Positions 8,609 through 17,103 are shown, counted from the first letter of the stretch. The stretch is DNA of 32,659 nucleotides from Alistipes sp. (GCA_017408825.1 JAFQTX010000019.1:1-32659); one strand, 5' to 3'. A program made the numbers and translations. The notes: generated from the letters alone by a model not told the origin.

Positions 8609-10957
8609 TTAGTAGATGTTAAGGCGAATACCCACATAACCCTTAATGCCTGTGAGTGGTCCCCACACCATTGACGAGTTAAAGCCAGGAGCATATGGGC
8701 CACCCTCAGGGACTACAATAGGCTTAGGCTGCTTGTAGTTACCGATATTCTCGCAACCTGCGTATATTGTGAGGTTACTAATCTTGTAGCTCACCTGCGC
8801 AAAGAACATAGGGTACACGGGAGAGAGATCTGGGTTATCAACAGCATCCACCATATTACCATCGAGCTCAGGGAGTCGCATAGGGCCATTGAGCTGTGCT
8901 GTAACGTCAAAAATCCAGCGACGCACGGCATACTGAATGTTGATAAGTCCCTTATATCGAGAGGTCAATGGACGCTCCACGAGGTAGCTCTCGCCATCAC
9001 GCTCAAGAGTCATCTTGGCGTTGGTATAGCGGAAGGTGGCAAAGAGGTCAAAGCCTCTGAATGGGGTCCAGTTGAAGTCGATCTGGTAGTTATCAGTAAA
9101 CGACTTACCCGTGCTATTATATATGAGTATGGTATTGTCGGCAGTCTCCTGGTCAAAGACCATGGTATTGAAGAACTGCGTACGGAAGTAGTCGAAGCTG
9201 ATTGTCGCCTGGTCGTCATTAGCAAGATGGAAGGTCTGCGAGATACTACCACCAAACGTTGCTGCACGCTCCATATCATCGGTAAGGCCGTTGAACTTGA
9301 TATCACGTGATGTTGTCATCATCCAGATATTATCGGTAACGAGGTTTTGGCGGCGATAGCCCATACCTGCCGAGGCACGCAGCGTAGTGCGTGGTGTGAT
9401 GCTCCAGCGGATGTGCGAACGAGGTGTTACGAGGAATTGGCCCTTGTTAGCACCCTCGTAGTAGTAGTCACCATTGATTTTTGAGTAGTCGCCACGAAGG
9501 CCGACAACCAACGAGAACTTATCCTTAATCTGGTAGGTATACTCAGCAAATATGCCTGGCTCGATGAGCATCGACTCATCATCAAACTTCCAGTTCTCCG
9601 TAGGCTTACTATTTGCCACACGCTGCTGGAGGTAGTCGTTCTCCATAGCACGGAGGTAGAACGATGCACCAGCATTGAGCGACGAGCGCTCGGTGAAGTA
9701 GTGAGCATACGTGGCGTTGAAGCGTGTAGAGTGCTCCAAAACATCTACCGTATTGATACCGAAGTATGAGTCTGTGAGATAGTTATCGTAGTCGAGCACC
9801 ATCGCAAAGTTGTTCTGCACAGCGTCATTAGGATCACCCGTAAAGGTGCGCTCAGGGCCAATAGGCAAGCCTAACTTAGCATAGGCATTGATATTGCGGT
9901 TATGGATATTTGAGCCGTAGGGGTTCTCCAATGGATTGGCGATCATCTCCTCGTAGAGATCCTTCTTATAGCCGTGAGCACCACCTAAGCGGTTCTCCTG
10001 CAAGTACTTCCAACCCCAACGAAGCTGCACACCCTTCTCTGTCTGCCACAACCACTTGTTAGCCACATTGATCTGGTGCGACTTAGGCATATCCACAAAG
10101 CCATCGCCATTGTCGTCGTGCGACATAGGGTGCATCGAGCCATGTGCCATAATCACTGTCGAGAGGCTCTTATCCTTGGTCAGAGGTATTGCAGACGATA
10201 GGTTGATCTCGGGACGGAGCTCCGAGTCGAAGTAGAGGTTAAGGAATAGGCGCTCATCATCAGTAGGCTTGCGGTGCTCGAGGTTAATCTGGCCTGTGAT
10301 AGCCTCATGGCCAGCAGTTACCGACGCTACGCCCTTAGAGACCTGGATAGAGTTCAGCCACATACCAGGGGTGTAGCTAAGGCCGTAGGCAGCACCAGCG
10401 CCCTGCATAATAGGGCGATTCTCGTCGAGAATCTGTGTGTAGGTACCTGCCAAGCCGAGCATCTTAATCTGTCGTGCGCCCGAGATAGCGTCGCTATAAC
10501 CTACGGTCACAGAGGCTGAGTTCTCGAACGACTCGGCCAATGAACAGCAAGCCATCTTACAGAGACCCGCAAACGAGATCTGCTCCTGGCGGGTGATGCC
10601 GCTCGTCTTAGCATAGTTACCACGCTGAGCACTCTCGATGACCACAGCGTCGATATCTACTGCCGAGGGCTTGAGCTCGATGGTGATAGTATTCACATCA
10701 CGGTCCGAAAGCTCCTGCTCCCAAATATCATAGCCCAGATAGTCTACTACCAATGTATCGAAACCGTGCACACGCTTAAGCGTGAAACTACCATTGACTG
10801 TCGTAGAGGCACCCGCCGTAGTATTCTTCCAATAGAGTGATGCACCAACAAGAGGCTCAGAGGTATTGGCATCAATGACCCTACCTGTAAGTTTCTGTGC
10901 CGAAGCCACGAAAGGCAGGCACAAGATTGCTAAAAATATAATGATTGATTTCTTCAT
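8609..10957 (-). CDS. TonB-dependent receptor, probable metal transporter
   Basis: A 782-aa outer-membrane receptor. It has a signal peptide (1-20, VASA-QK), a carboxypeptidase-regulatory-like domain (about 21-97), a TonB-box-like DIDAVVIE at about 101-108, a plug domain and a C-terminal barrel. The plug carries GLCKMACCSLAESFE with Cys133, Cys137 and Cys138, followed by the conserved GARQIKMLGLAGTYTQIL stretch. I associate this Cys-bearing plug with the subfamily that sits beside HMA proteins in Bacteroidetes and is thought to carry copper or another thiophilic metal. At 782 aa it is much shorter than SusC and has no SusD partner. The neighbouring HMA and His-rich genes support a metal substrate; which metal is not shown. 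Confidence 0.93.
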   Translation of the reverse strand: MKKSIIIFLAILCLPFVASAQKLTGRVIDANTSEPLVGASLYWKNTTAGASTTVNGSFTLKRVHGFDTLVVDYLGYDIWEQELSDRDVNTITIELKPSAVDIDAVVIESAQRGNYAKTSGITRQEQISFAGLCKMACCSLAESFENSASVTVGYSDAISGARQIKMLGLAGTYTQILDENRPIMQGAGAAYGLSYTPGMWLNSIQVSKGVASVTAGHEAITGQINLEHRKPTDDERLFLNLYFDSELRPEINLSSAIPLTKDKSLSTVIMAHGSMHPMSHDDNGDGFVDMPKSHQINVANKWLWQTEKGVQLRWGWKYLQENRLGGAHGYKKDLYEEMIANPLENPYGSNIHNRNINAYAKLGLPIGPERTFTGDPNDAVQNNFAMVLDYDNYLTDSYFGINTVDVLEHSTRFNATYAHYFTERSSLNAGASFYLRAMENDYLQQRVANSKPTENWKFDDESMLIEPGIFAEYTYQIKDKFSLVVGLRGDYSKINGDYYYEGANKGQFLVTPRSHIRWSITPRTTLRASAGMGYRRQNLVTDNIWMMTTSRDIKFNGLTDDMERAATFGGSISQTFHLANDDQATISFDYFRTQFFNTMVFDQETADNTILIYNSTGKSFTDNYQIDFNWTPFRGFDLFATFRYTNAKMTLERDGESYLVERPLTSRYKGLINIQYAVRRWIFDVTAQLNGPMRLPELDGNMVDAVDNPDLSPVYPMFFAQVSYKISNLTIYAGCENIGNYKQPKPIVVPEGGPYAPGFNSSMVWGPLTGIKGYVGIRLNIY

Positions 10958-11046
10958 AATCTCCCTTAATTTTAACTATTTACGCCTCACAACGAGGCTC
11001 TTTGGCCCTAAAAGAGTGTAGAGCCAGACACTTGCTCCATACGAAA

Positions 11047-11484
11047 TTAGGCAAGTGCGGGAGGTGCACGTAGTGATTCGTGCGATATGAATGCCGCCAC
11101 AAGCGGCCTATGTTCATCGCCACCGTATGACGAGATATTTACGGTCGGCACACCATCCAACTCTCCTACAACGGCACTAAGCACCGCAGGCAGAAGCATG
11201 AGCATAAGGCCCTGGCCAGCACGTGAGTCAAAGCGCTGTGTCGAAGCGATATAGTCGGTATGGTTCTCACCCAGGAGATGGTGGTGATGGTTGCAACAGT
11301 CACCCTCAAAGGTTAGAGCGTCGCAACAACACTCCTGCGCAGAGTTATGATGATGGTGGGTGGTATGATCGTGGTGGTGGTGGTGATGATGATCGCAGAG
11401 GATGACAGATAGCGACGAGCATAGGGTAGCAGCCGTATAGATAGCCACCAAGAGTGTCGCAAATATGATCTTTCTACTCCTCAT
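11047..11484 (-). CDS. Small His-rich membrane or secreted protein of the metal operon
   Basis: The start at 11484 (MRSRKIIFATLL...) was chosen because it begins a hydrophobic leader and falls 13 bp after the stop of the upstream PqqD-like gene; the longer frame from 11589 would overlap that gene. The 145-aa product has a leader or membrane anchor (about 5-30), then His and Cys clusters: seven consecutive His at about 32-38, HHHH, CCC, CC and HHHH. A second hydrophobic stretch (about 90-110) precedes a conserved-looking end SLRAPPALA. The clusters point to binding of divalent or Cu ions in the periplasm. No named family is claimed. It sits 89 bp before the receptor gene, and a short GCCTC/GAGGC inverted repeat lies in that gap. 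Confidence 0.82.
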   Translation of the reverse strand: MRSRKIIFATLLVAIYTAATLCSSLSVILCDHHHHHHHDHTTHHHHNSAQECCCDALTFEGDCCNHHHHLLGENHTDYIASTQRFDSRAGQGLMLMLLPAVLSAVVGELDGVPTVNISSYGGDEHRPLVAAFISHESLRAPPALA

Positions 11485-11497
11485 CCCACACTTCAAT

Positions 11498-11764
11498 TTA
11501 CTCAAGCAAGCCGCACTCGGCAAGTTTATCAATCCATCGTGCTGCATCACGCTCGGCAATCTGGTCGTCAATACCATAGTGCTCGGCAAGTAGCTCAGCT
11601 ACACGATTTAGGTCAAACTCCTCACCCTCGACCGACTGCCACAAATAGAGGGCACTGTCGTTTAGCGAGATAATGCGTGTAAGGTCACTTCCAAGGCGGC
11701 CCTGCATGATAACCACGTGCTCGCCAGCCATTTCGCGGACCTTGTATTGCTCCTTAATTCTCAT
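11498..11764 (-). CDS. PqqD-family small protein
   Basis: An 88-aa protein with the PqqD-like winged-helix pattern: an N-terminal beta region (VREMAGEHVVIM), then ISLNDSALYLWQSVEGEEFD, then helices ending IDKLAECGLLE. PqqD-like domains bind precursor peptides for radical SAM enzymes, but many stand-alone Bacteroidetes members have no known partner. Here it is the first gene of the minus-strand metal operon. There is no adjacent radical SAM gene; the two SPASM enzymes of this window are more than 11 kb away. Its job in this operon is unknown. It overlaps nothing, and its start at 11764 follows a -7-like box by about 22 bp. Confidence 0.8.
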   Translation of the reverse strand: MRIKEQYKVREMAGEHVVIMQGRLGSDLTRIISLNDSALYLWQSVEGEEFDLNRVAELLAEHYGIDDQIAERDAARWIDKLAECGLLE

Positions 11765-11786
11765 CTATACATCAATAAATACGGCG

Positions 11787-11794
11787 CAAAGATA
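11787..11794 (-). promoter_or_regulatory. -7 box of putative metal-operon promoter
   Basis: TATCTTTG on the minus strand fits TAnnTTTG and would start transcription about 15 nt before the PqqD-like ATG. No TTTG was found at -33, so the promoter may need an activator, or the match may be chance. Confidence 0.4.
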
Positions 11795-11889
11795 ATAAAA
11801 TTTCTGAAACATCACTACTTTTTTCCATCTTTAGCCTCATTAATGACGCCACCCCTACGACATTCCCCTGCAACTATTACCCCGCAAAG

Positions 11890-11921
11890 TGTGGTTAGCT
11901 AAATTCTTTTTACTACCTTTG
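11890..11921 (+). promoter_or_regulatory. Putative recQ promoter abutting the start codon
   Basis: TACCTTTG (11914-11921) fits the -7 consensus, and TGTG (11890-11893) lies 20 bp upstream, one mismatch from TTTG. Transcription would begin at or within a few bases of the GTG start at 11926, implying a leaderless or nearly leaderless mRNA. Confidence 0.5.
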
Positions 11922-11925
11922 TAGG

Positions 11926-13848
11926 GTGAATCGGGCTAACGAACATAAGCAGACGCTCTCGATCGACGAGATATTAGAGAGGTGGTGGGGGTATAAGACC
12001 TTCCGCCCGATGCAGCGTGAAATCATCGAGTCGTTGCTCGCTGGGCGTGACACCTTAGCACTGATGCCCACAGGAGGTGGCAAGTCGCTAACATTTCAGG
12101 TGCCGGCGCTCGCTGTCGAGGGCCTAACGATAGTCATCACCCCGCTCATCGCCCTTATGAAGGATCAGGTGGATGGCCTACGCCGACGTGGAATATCGGC
12201 TGTTGCTGTACACTCTGGAATGGACCCTCACCGCATAGAACTCACCCTGGACAACTGTACGTTTGGCGACGTAAAACTGCTATACCTCTCGCCCGAACGT
12301 CTGGCGACTGACGCCTTCCGACTACGCCTTAAGCGTATGAACGTCAGCCACATAGTTGTCGATGAGGCACACTGCATATCACAGTGGGGCTACGACTTCC
12401 GACCCTCGTATCTCAACATTGCACAGATTCGCGACATTGTCCCCAACGCCACATTCTTAGCACTCACAGCCTCGGCAACCGAAGTGGTGGCAAAGGATAT
12501 AATGTCGCACCTGCGATTTGCCGAGGAGCACGTGCTGATGGCGAGCTTTGCACGCCCCAACCTATCGTATGTCGTACGCAAGGATGGCAACAAATACGAC
12601 CAACTGATGCGTGTGCTACGTGGTGTCGAGGGCTCGGGAATTGTCTACGCCCAGACACGAGATATGTGCGAGGACCTATCTCGTGCCCTAACAAAAGATG
12701 GCATCAGCGCAACATTCTATCACGCTGGTCTACCTGTGGTTGAGCGCTCGATACGTCAAGATGAGTGGCAGACGAACAAAGTGCGAGTGATGGTTGCAAC
12801 CAACGCCTTTGGTATGGGTATTGACAAGGGCAATGTGCGTTTCGTAATACACTATACGATGTGCGACACGCTCGAGGCCTACTATCAAGAGGCTGGTCGT
12901 GCAGGTCGTGATGGTGAGCGCAGCTATGCGATGCTCATATACGATGATAACGACATATCGATACGCCGACGAATACTCGAGTCGGAGTTTCCCCCTATCG
13001 ACGAGGTAAAACGCATATACGAGCGCATAGCCAACTACCTGCAAATACCTATCGGCGATGCCGCAGGAGCATCCTTTGCGTTCAACATCCACGACTTTTG
13101 TATGCGTGAGCGCATATTCGTAAATCGTGTGCGCAGCGCCATAGCCCTGCTCGAGCAAAATGGATATATAACACTTACGGACGAGCACGACGACCCTGCA
13201 AAGATGATGTTCGAGTGCAGCCGTGATGCGCTATATAGCGTGCACGCTGGAGGCAACGATATGGATCTACTACTACGCACCATACTGCGCAAGTACGACG
13301 GACTATTCACCCGCTTTCGCTCGATCAACGAGCTGGAGATAGCCGCCGAGGCGGGGCTAAAATACGAGCGAGTACACGAACTTATGAAGGTGCTATGGCG
13401 TATGAAAGTTATACGTTACATACCGGCGAACACCTCGCCGATGATATACTTCAACATCGAGCGCCTACCCACCAAAGATATATACATAGCACCTGAAACA
13501 TACCAGCTACGCCGAGAGCTTATCCTCGAACGCTATAACAATATGATTCAATACGTTACAAACGTAGACCAGTGTCGTAGCCAGATCATCGAGCGCTACT
13601 TTGGCGATCGTGATGCCAAGCCCTGCGGCGTGTGCGACATATGCCTGCGTAAGCGCCGCTCAAAGCGTGACAACGTATCTATCAAAGAGTGCGTACTAAG
13701 ACTCCTACAAGATGAGGAGCTCGACATCAAAGAGCTTGTCGCCAGGCTCGACTTCGACTCGGAACAGATCGTCGAAGTGGTCAATGAATTGGTCACATAT
13801 GACAAAATTTATATGTCGAAGTACGGTAAACTAAAAATAAATGGCTAA
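11926..13848 (+). CDS. recQ: ATP-dependent DNA helicase RecQ
   Basis: A 3'-5' DNA helicase for recombinational repair. Walker A MPTGGGKS lies at about 47-54 and the DEAH box at 146-149, followed by the RecQ aromatic-rich loop HCISQWGYDFRPSY. The second helicase domain includes QEAGRAGRDGE. The zinc-binding Cys are 550, 567, 570 and 573 (CGVCDIC). A winged-helix region follows, but a clear HRDC domain is not evident in this 640-aa protein. The start is GTG at 11926: the frame has a stop at 11896-11898 and no ATG before the helicase domain. It is the first gene of a plus-strand run that continues with an exonuclease, an rRNA methyltransferase and two small envelope proteins. Confidence 0.95.
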   Translation: MNRANEHKQTLSIDEILERWWGYKTFRPMQREIIESLLAGRDTLALMPTGGGKSLTFQVPALAVEGLTIVITPLIALMKDQVDGLRRRGISAVAVHSGMDPHRIELTLDNCTFGDVKLLYLSPERLATDAFRLRLKRMNVSHIVVDEAHCISQWGYDFRPSYLNIAQIRDIVPNATFLALTASATEVVAKDIMSHLRFAEEHVLMASFARPNLSYVVRKDGNKYDQLMRVLRGVEGSGIVYAQTRDMCEDLSRALTKDGISATFYHAGLPVVERSIRQDEWQTNKVRVMVATNAFGMGIDKGNVRFVIHYTMCDTLEAYYQEAGRAGRDGERSYAMLIYDDNDISIRRRILESEFPPIDEVKRIYERIANYLQIPIGDAAGASFAFNIHDFCMRERIFVNRVRSAIALLEQNGYITLTDEHDDPAKMMFECSRDALYSVHAGGNDMDLLLRTILRKYDGLFTRFRSINELEIAAEAGLKYERVHELMKVLWRMKVIRYIPANTSPMIYFNIERLPTKDIYIAPETYQLRRELILERYNNMIQYVTNVDQCRSQIIERYFGDRDAKPCGVCDICLRKRRSKRDNVSIKECVLRLLQDEELDIKELVARLDFDSEQIVEVVNELVTYDKIYMSKYGKLKING

Positions 13849-13893
13849 CTTTGCGCTTTGACTTGTATCAAGTTTAGCAACATAAACCCGAAG

Positions 13894-14613
13894 ATGACAT
13901 TTCGACCAACCATAGATAACGATACAGTAGCGACGCTCAGTGCGGCACGCTTCGATGGCCGCATAGTCATCGTCGATAGTGAGGAGATGGTCGAAGAGGC
14001 GTGCGAAGATCTCGAGCGATGCGATATCATCGGCTTTGACACCGAGACACGCCCATCGTTTCGTGCAGGAGTGAGCTACAAAGTATCCCTGCTTCAGCTA
14101 TCTACACCCACAACGTGCTATCTGTTTCGTCTTTGCCGCATACGCCTTAGCAACCGTATTCTCAAGCTTCTTGGCTCGAAACGTACGCTCAAGGTTGGCG
14201 CAGACGTAGGTGGCGACATCCGCTCGCTACACGCACTGCGTGAGTTCAAGGCCGAAGGCTTCATCGACCTACAAAACGAGGCCTCACGATGGGGTATCGA
14301 AGAGCGTAGCCTACGCAAGCTATCGGCAATAGTCCTTGGACAGCGAGTATCTAAAGCCCAGCGACTTAGCAACTGGGAGGCGGGCAAACTCACCGAGCAG
14401 CAGTGCGACTATGCAGCAACAGATGCGTGGATATGCCTAAAGATCCTCGACGGGCTACAAAGTGTAGAACCTGTGGTCGAGGGCAAGATCAATATAATGT
14501 CGTTCACTCAGCAAAACGAGCAACCCAAAAAGCGGCGTCACCGACCTCCACACGCCTCAAAAGCCAAGGGCGAAAAGGAGGGTAACACAACGCACAAAGC
14601 GAAAAAACAGTAA
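13894..14613 (+). CDS. DEDD-family 3'-5' exonuclease
   Basis: A 239-aa nuclease of the DnaQ/WRN/RNase D type. Motif I is FDTET (Asp49, Glu51), motif II lies around Asp104/Asp108 (GADVGGDIRSL), and motif III is CDYAATDAW (Tyr173, Asp177), giving the DEDDy set of acidic residues for two-metal catalysis. A basic Lys/Arg-rich tail of about 40 residues may bind nucleic acid. The frame could start at TTG 13858, but I prefer ATG 13894 because a -7-like TAACTTTG box lies at 13846-13853, overlapping the recQ stop, which would put the transcript start near 13860. It lies just after recQ and 6 bp before the methyltransferase. WRN joins such an exonuclease to a RecQ helicase in one protein, so these neighbours may act together. 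Confidence 0.88.
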   Translation: MTFRPTIDNDTVATLSAARFDGRIVIVDSEEMVEEACEDLERCDIIGFDTETRPSFRAGVSYKVSLLQLSTPTTCYLFRLCRIRLSNRILKLLGSKRTLKVGADVGGDIRSLHALREFKAEGFIDLQNEASRWGIEERSLRKLSAIVLGQRVSKAQRLSNWEAGKLTEQQCDYAATDAWICLKILDGLQSVEPVVEGKINIMSFTQQNEQPKKRRHRPPHASKAKGEKEGNTTHKAKKQ

Positions 14614-14619
14614 TCAAAT

Positions 14620-15828
14620 ATGAGAGAGCAGAGAAGAGCATCGATACATCTACGCCGTGGCAAGGAGGAGTCACTCTTGCGCCGCCACCCCTGGGTATTC
14701 TCAGGTGCTATTGAGCATATCGCCGAGGGCGACAAACCTCTTGCCGAGGGTGACATCGTTGATGTTATCACCAAGCAGGGCGAGTTTATAGCTCGTGGCC
14801 ACTATCAGATTGGCTCTATTGCAGTACGTGTGCTCAGCTTTGAGGATGAGGATATTACGCAGCAGTGGTGGAACGAGCGCATCGCTGGAGCACGTAGCCT
14901 TCGTGAGGCTATGGGACTTATCCGCAACGACTCTACAACCTGCTACCGTCTTGTACACGGCGAGGGCGACCTACTCCCAGGTCTTGTAGTCGATATATAT
15001 GAGCGCACTGCCGTGGTACAGTGCCACTCGGTGGGTATGTACCTCTCACGCCTGAGTATTGCCGAGGCTATACGTATGGCCTATGGCGAGGAGATCGAGG
15101 CAATCTACGACAAGAGTTCGCAGACGCTCCCCTTCAAGGCCGACCTTGGGGCTATCGACGGATATCTATGGGGACGCAGCAGCAAGCCTAATGCCGTGGT
15201 ACTGGAGAATGGTCTTAAGTTTAAGGTAAACTGGGAGGAGGGACAGAAGACAGGCTTCTTTATCGACCAGCGTGTAAATCGTGACCTTGTGCGCCAATAC
15301 TCTAAGGACCGCAAGGTGCTCAATACATTCTGCTACACTGGTGGTTTCTCAGTTGCGGCGCTTGCAGGAGGTGCTCGTGAGGTGGTATCTATCGACCTAT
15401 CGGAGCGTGCCGTGAAGCTCGCCGACGAGAACGTACGCCTCAACTTTGGCGACAAGGCCAACCACGAGGCCATAGCTTGTAACGCTGTGGAGTATTTGAA
15501 GGGTATCGACGACAGCTACGACCTTATAATACTCGACCCACCAGCCTTTGCTAAGCACCATAAGGTGTTGGGTAATGCGCTTCAGGGCTACAAGAAGATT
15601 AACGCTCGTGCGATGCAGAAGATACGCCCTGGAGGTATTCTGTTTACCTTCTCGTGCTCGCAGGCGGTAAGCCGTGAGCTCTTCCGCACAACGATATTCA
15701 CGGCGGCAGCCATCGCCGGACGTAAGGTGCGCATCATCGGCCAGCTGACACAGCCCGCCGACCACCCGATAAACATCTACCACCCTGAGGGCGAATACCT
15801 TAAGGGTTTAGTGGTATACGTAGAGTAA
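14620..15828 (+). CDS. rlmI: RlmI-like class I 23S rRNA (cytosine-C5) methyltransferase
   Basis: A 402-aa protein with an N-terminal PUA domain (about 5-75, RRHPWVFSGAIE), a central region with KTGFFIDQR at 210-218, and a Rossmann SAM-binding fold with NTFCYTGGFSVAALAGGA near 235-252. The LDPPAF motif lies at 305-310 and the catalytic-type Cys in SCSQ at 346. This matches the YccW/RlmI family, which makes m5C1962 in E. coli 23S rRNA; the exact target base here is inferred. It starts 6 bp after the exonuclease stop, so translation is likely coupled. Confidence 0.92.
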   Translation: MREQRRASIHLRRGKEESLLRRHPWVFSGAIEHIAEGDKPLAEGDIVDVITKQGEFIARGHYQIGSIAVRVLSFEDEDITQQWWNERIAGARSLREAMGLIRNDSTTCYRLVHGEGDLLPGLVVDIYERTAVVQCHSVGMYLSRLSIAEAIRMAYGEEIEAIYDKSSQTLPFKADLGAIDGYLWGRSSKPNAVVLENGLKFKVNWEEGQKTGFFIDQRVNRDLVRQYSKDRKVLNTFCYTGGFSVAALAGGAREVVSIDLSERAVKLADENVRLNFGDKANHEAIACNAVEYLKGIDDSYDLIILDPPAFAKHHKVLGNALQGYKKINARAMQKIRPGGILFTFSCSQAVSRELFRTTIFTAAAIAGRKVRIIGQLTQPADHPINIYHPEGEYLKGLVVYVE

Positions 15829-15855
15829 ATAACAGACATATAAAATATAGAGCGA

Positions 15856-16134
15856 ATGAAAAAGTTTTTGACGGTCGTTGCCACAGCCTCACTATTGGCG
15901 GGTTGCTGCTCAGACCATAACAAGATTGAGATTGAGGAGGCTAATGCTTTGGCCCTTGCCGCAGAGAAGAGCGTTGAGCTCGCTACCAAGGTGATTGAGG
16001 CTAAGAGCTATGAGGAGTTTTGTGCTGCACGCAAGGAGCTGGAGGCCTACGAAGAGGCCTTCCGCACACAGATTGGCGGCGAGGAGTATGAGTTGTTTAT
16101 GACTCAGTGCAACGAGATATTGAGTAACATTTAA
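15856..16134 (+). CDS. Small helical lipoprotein, unknown function
   Basis: A 92-aa protein with signal MKKFLTVVATASLLAGC (lipobox LAGC, Cys17), followed by an almost entirely alpha-helical, Glu/Ala/Lys-rich body. It begins 27 bp after rlmI. Its body resembles the N-terminal half of the next gene's product (ELATK... and ...YEEAF versus ELASQ... and ...YERAY), so the two look like diverged tandem paralogues. No named family is recognised. Confidence 0.8.
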   Translation: MKKFLTVVATASLLAGCCSDHNKIEIEEANALALAAEKSVELATKVIEAKSYEEFCAARKELEAYEEAFRTQIGGEEYELFMTQCNEILSNI

Positions 16135-16147
16135 TTTGCAGTGAACA

Positions 16148-16900
16148 ATGAAGAGAAAGATAGTTACAATATTGGCATATACGCTACTTGTTGTTGTCAT
16201 ACTACTAATGTCGCAGTGCGAGGGTAGCGTTACTCTTACCACCGTAAAGAGGGATGCTCACCACATTATCGAGCTTGCCTCACAGATCGAGAGCGAGGAG
16301 GACCTCAAGGCTGTTGAGAAACTCGCAACCCAGTATGAGATTGGCTACGAACGAGCATACAACAAGGCCAAGTCTCTTGAGTTTAAGCGCCTTACAGAGC
16401 AGGCTCTGCTTGAGGCCAGCGCAGCGTGCGAAGATATTCACGCCGAGAACGAGCGCCGTGCAGAGATCAACAACCGCTTCCATAATGCGCTCAATGATCT
16501 CGATGCAGCGTGGAACTATGATATCACAACTGTTGAGGGCGATGTAAAGCGCATACAGAATAACAACGACCAGATTAGCAAGCTATCTGCCGACAAAGCG
16601 AAGCTCGAGGGGGAGATTGAGGCCTTGGCCGATAAGCTTATCGAGGCTAACTACCAACCAGAGATGCTTGCCGAGCTTGGCGTGCTGCGTGACCAGATTG
16701 ATGCTCTTGACGCTCAGATTGCCGACATCGAGAACGACAACCGCATCATCCGCTTCACCTATAAGCTTCACGGCGTAGAGCTTCCAGCAGGCGCTCACGC
16801 ACGTATGCTACCCGCCGAGGAGCCAACGCCCACCGAAGAGGCTACTTCTGAGGAGGTTACTACCGAAGAGACTACCTCTGAGGGTGATAAGGTAGAGTAA
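16148..16900 (+). CDS. Coiled-coil envelope protein with Thr/Glu tail, unknown function
   Basis: A 250-aa protein with one N-terminal hydrophobic segment (about 5-22). The Cys in LMSQCEG follows Gln rather than a small residue, so lipidation is doubtful and a membrane anchor is more likely. Residues 30-100 are helical and similar to the preceding lipoprotein. Residues 120-200 are a strong coiled coil with heptads of Ile/Leu/Ala (ISKLSADKAKLEGEIEALAD). The last 25 residues are an acidic Thr/Glu low-complexity tail (EEATSEEVTTEETTSEG). It follows the lipoprotein by 13 bp and ends the operon. It may be a periplasmic spacer or scaffold; this is inference only. Confidence 0.8.
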   Translation: MKRKIVTILAYTLLVVVILLMSQCEGSVTLTTVKRDAHHIIELASQIESEEDLKAVEKLATQYEIGYERAYNKAKSLEFKRLTEQALLEASAACEDIHAENERRAEINNRFHNALNDLDAAWNYDITTVEGDVKRIQNNNDQISKLSADKAKLEGEIEALADKLIEANYQPEMLAELGVLRDQIDALDAQIADIENDNRIIRFTYKLHGVELPAGAHARMLPAEEPTPTEEATSEEVTTEETTSEGDKVE

Positions 16901-16920
16901 TCATAGCACACATATAAAAT

Positions 16921-16958
16921 GGAGGTGACTAAACGTTAATTAGCCGCCTCCGTTTTTG
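16921..16958 (+). terminator. Rho-independent terminator of the recQ-to-coiled-coil run
   Basis: GGAGGTGACTAA (16921-16932) pairs with TTAGCCGCCTCC (16940-16951) apart from one mismatch and a G-T pair, followed by GTTTTTGTT. Confidence 0.75.
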
Positions 16959-16960
16959 TT

Positions 16961-17084
16961 ATGAGGTTGAATAAAAAGATGTAGTTTTAGGCCTGCGAAG
17001 CCCGAAAAAGCGGAGTTTACTATGCGTAAATGAGCATTTTGAGGGCGAGCATAACGACAAAATACACTTTTTATTCAGCCTCAT
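16961..17084. repeat. 124-bp element with terminal inverted repeats
   Basis: The left end ATGAGGTTGAATAAAAAG (from 16961) and the right end CTTTTTATTCAGCCTCAT (to 17084) are inverted repeats with a single mismatch over 18 bases, and partial pairing continues a few bases inward. The core has no ORF. It sits between two convergent genes, just after a terminator. It resembles a MITE or REP-like intergenic repeat; I recall similar core sequence in Bacteroidales intergenic regions but cannot verify it here. Confidence 0.7.
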
Positions 17085-17103
17085 TTTATACACGATAGGC
17101 CTT

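Noticed and set aside
11485-11589. N-terminal extension of the His-rich protein
   Set aside because: It overlaps the PqqD-like gene and precedes a normal hydrophobic leader starting at 11484.
11498-11764. PqqD-like protein as the recognition partner of the radical SAM enzymes at 22907-25030
   Set aside because: They are more than 11 kb apart in different operons, so a link cannot be supported from this sequence; it is mentioned only as a test.
15397-15783. 128-aa minus-strand ORF within the rRNA methyltransferase
   Set aside because: Shadow frame over a clearly conserved coding region.
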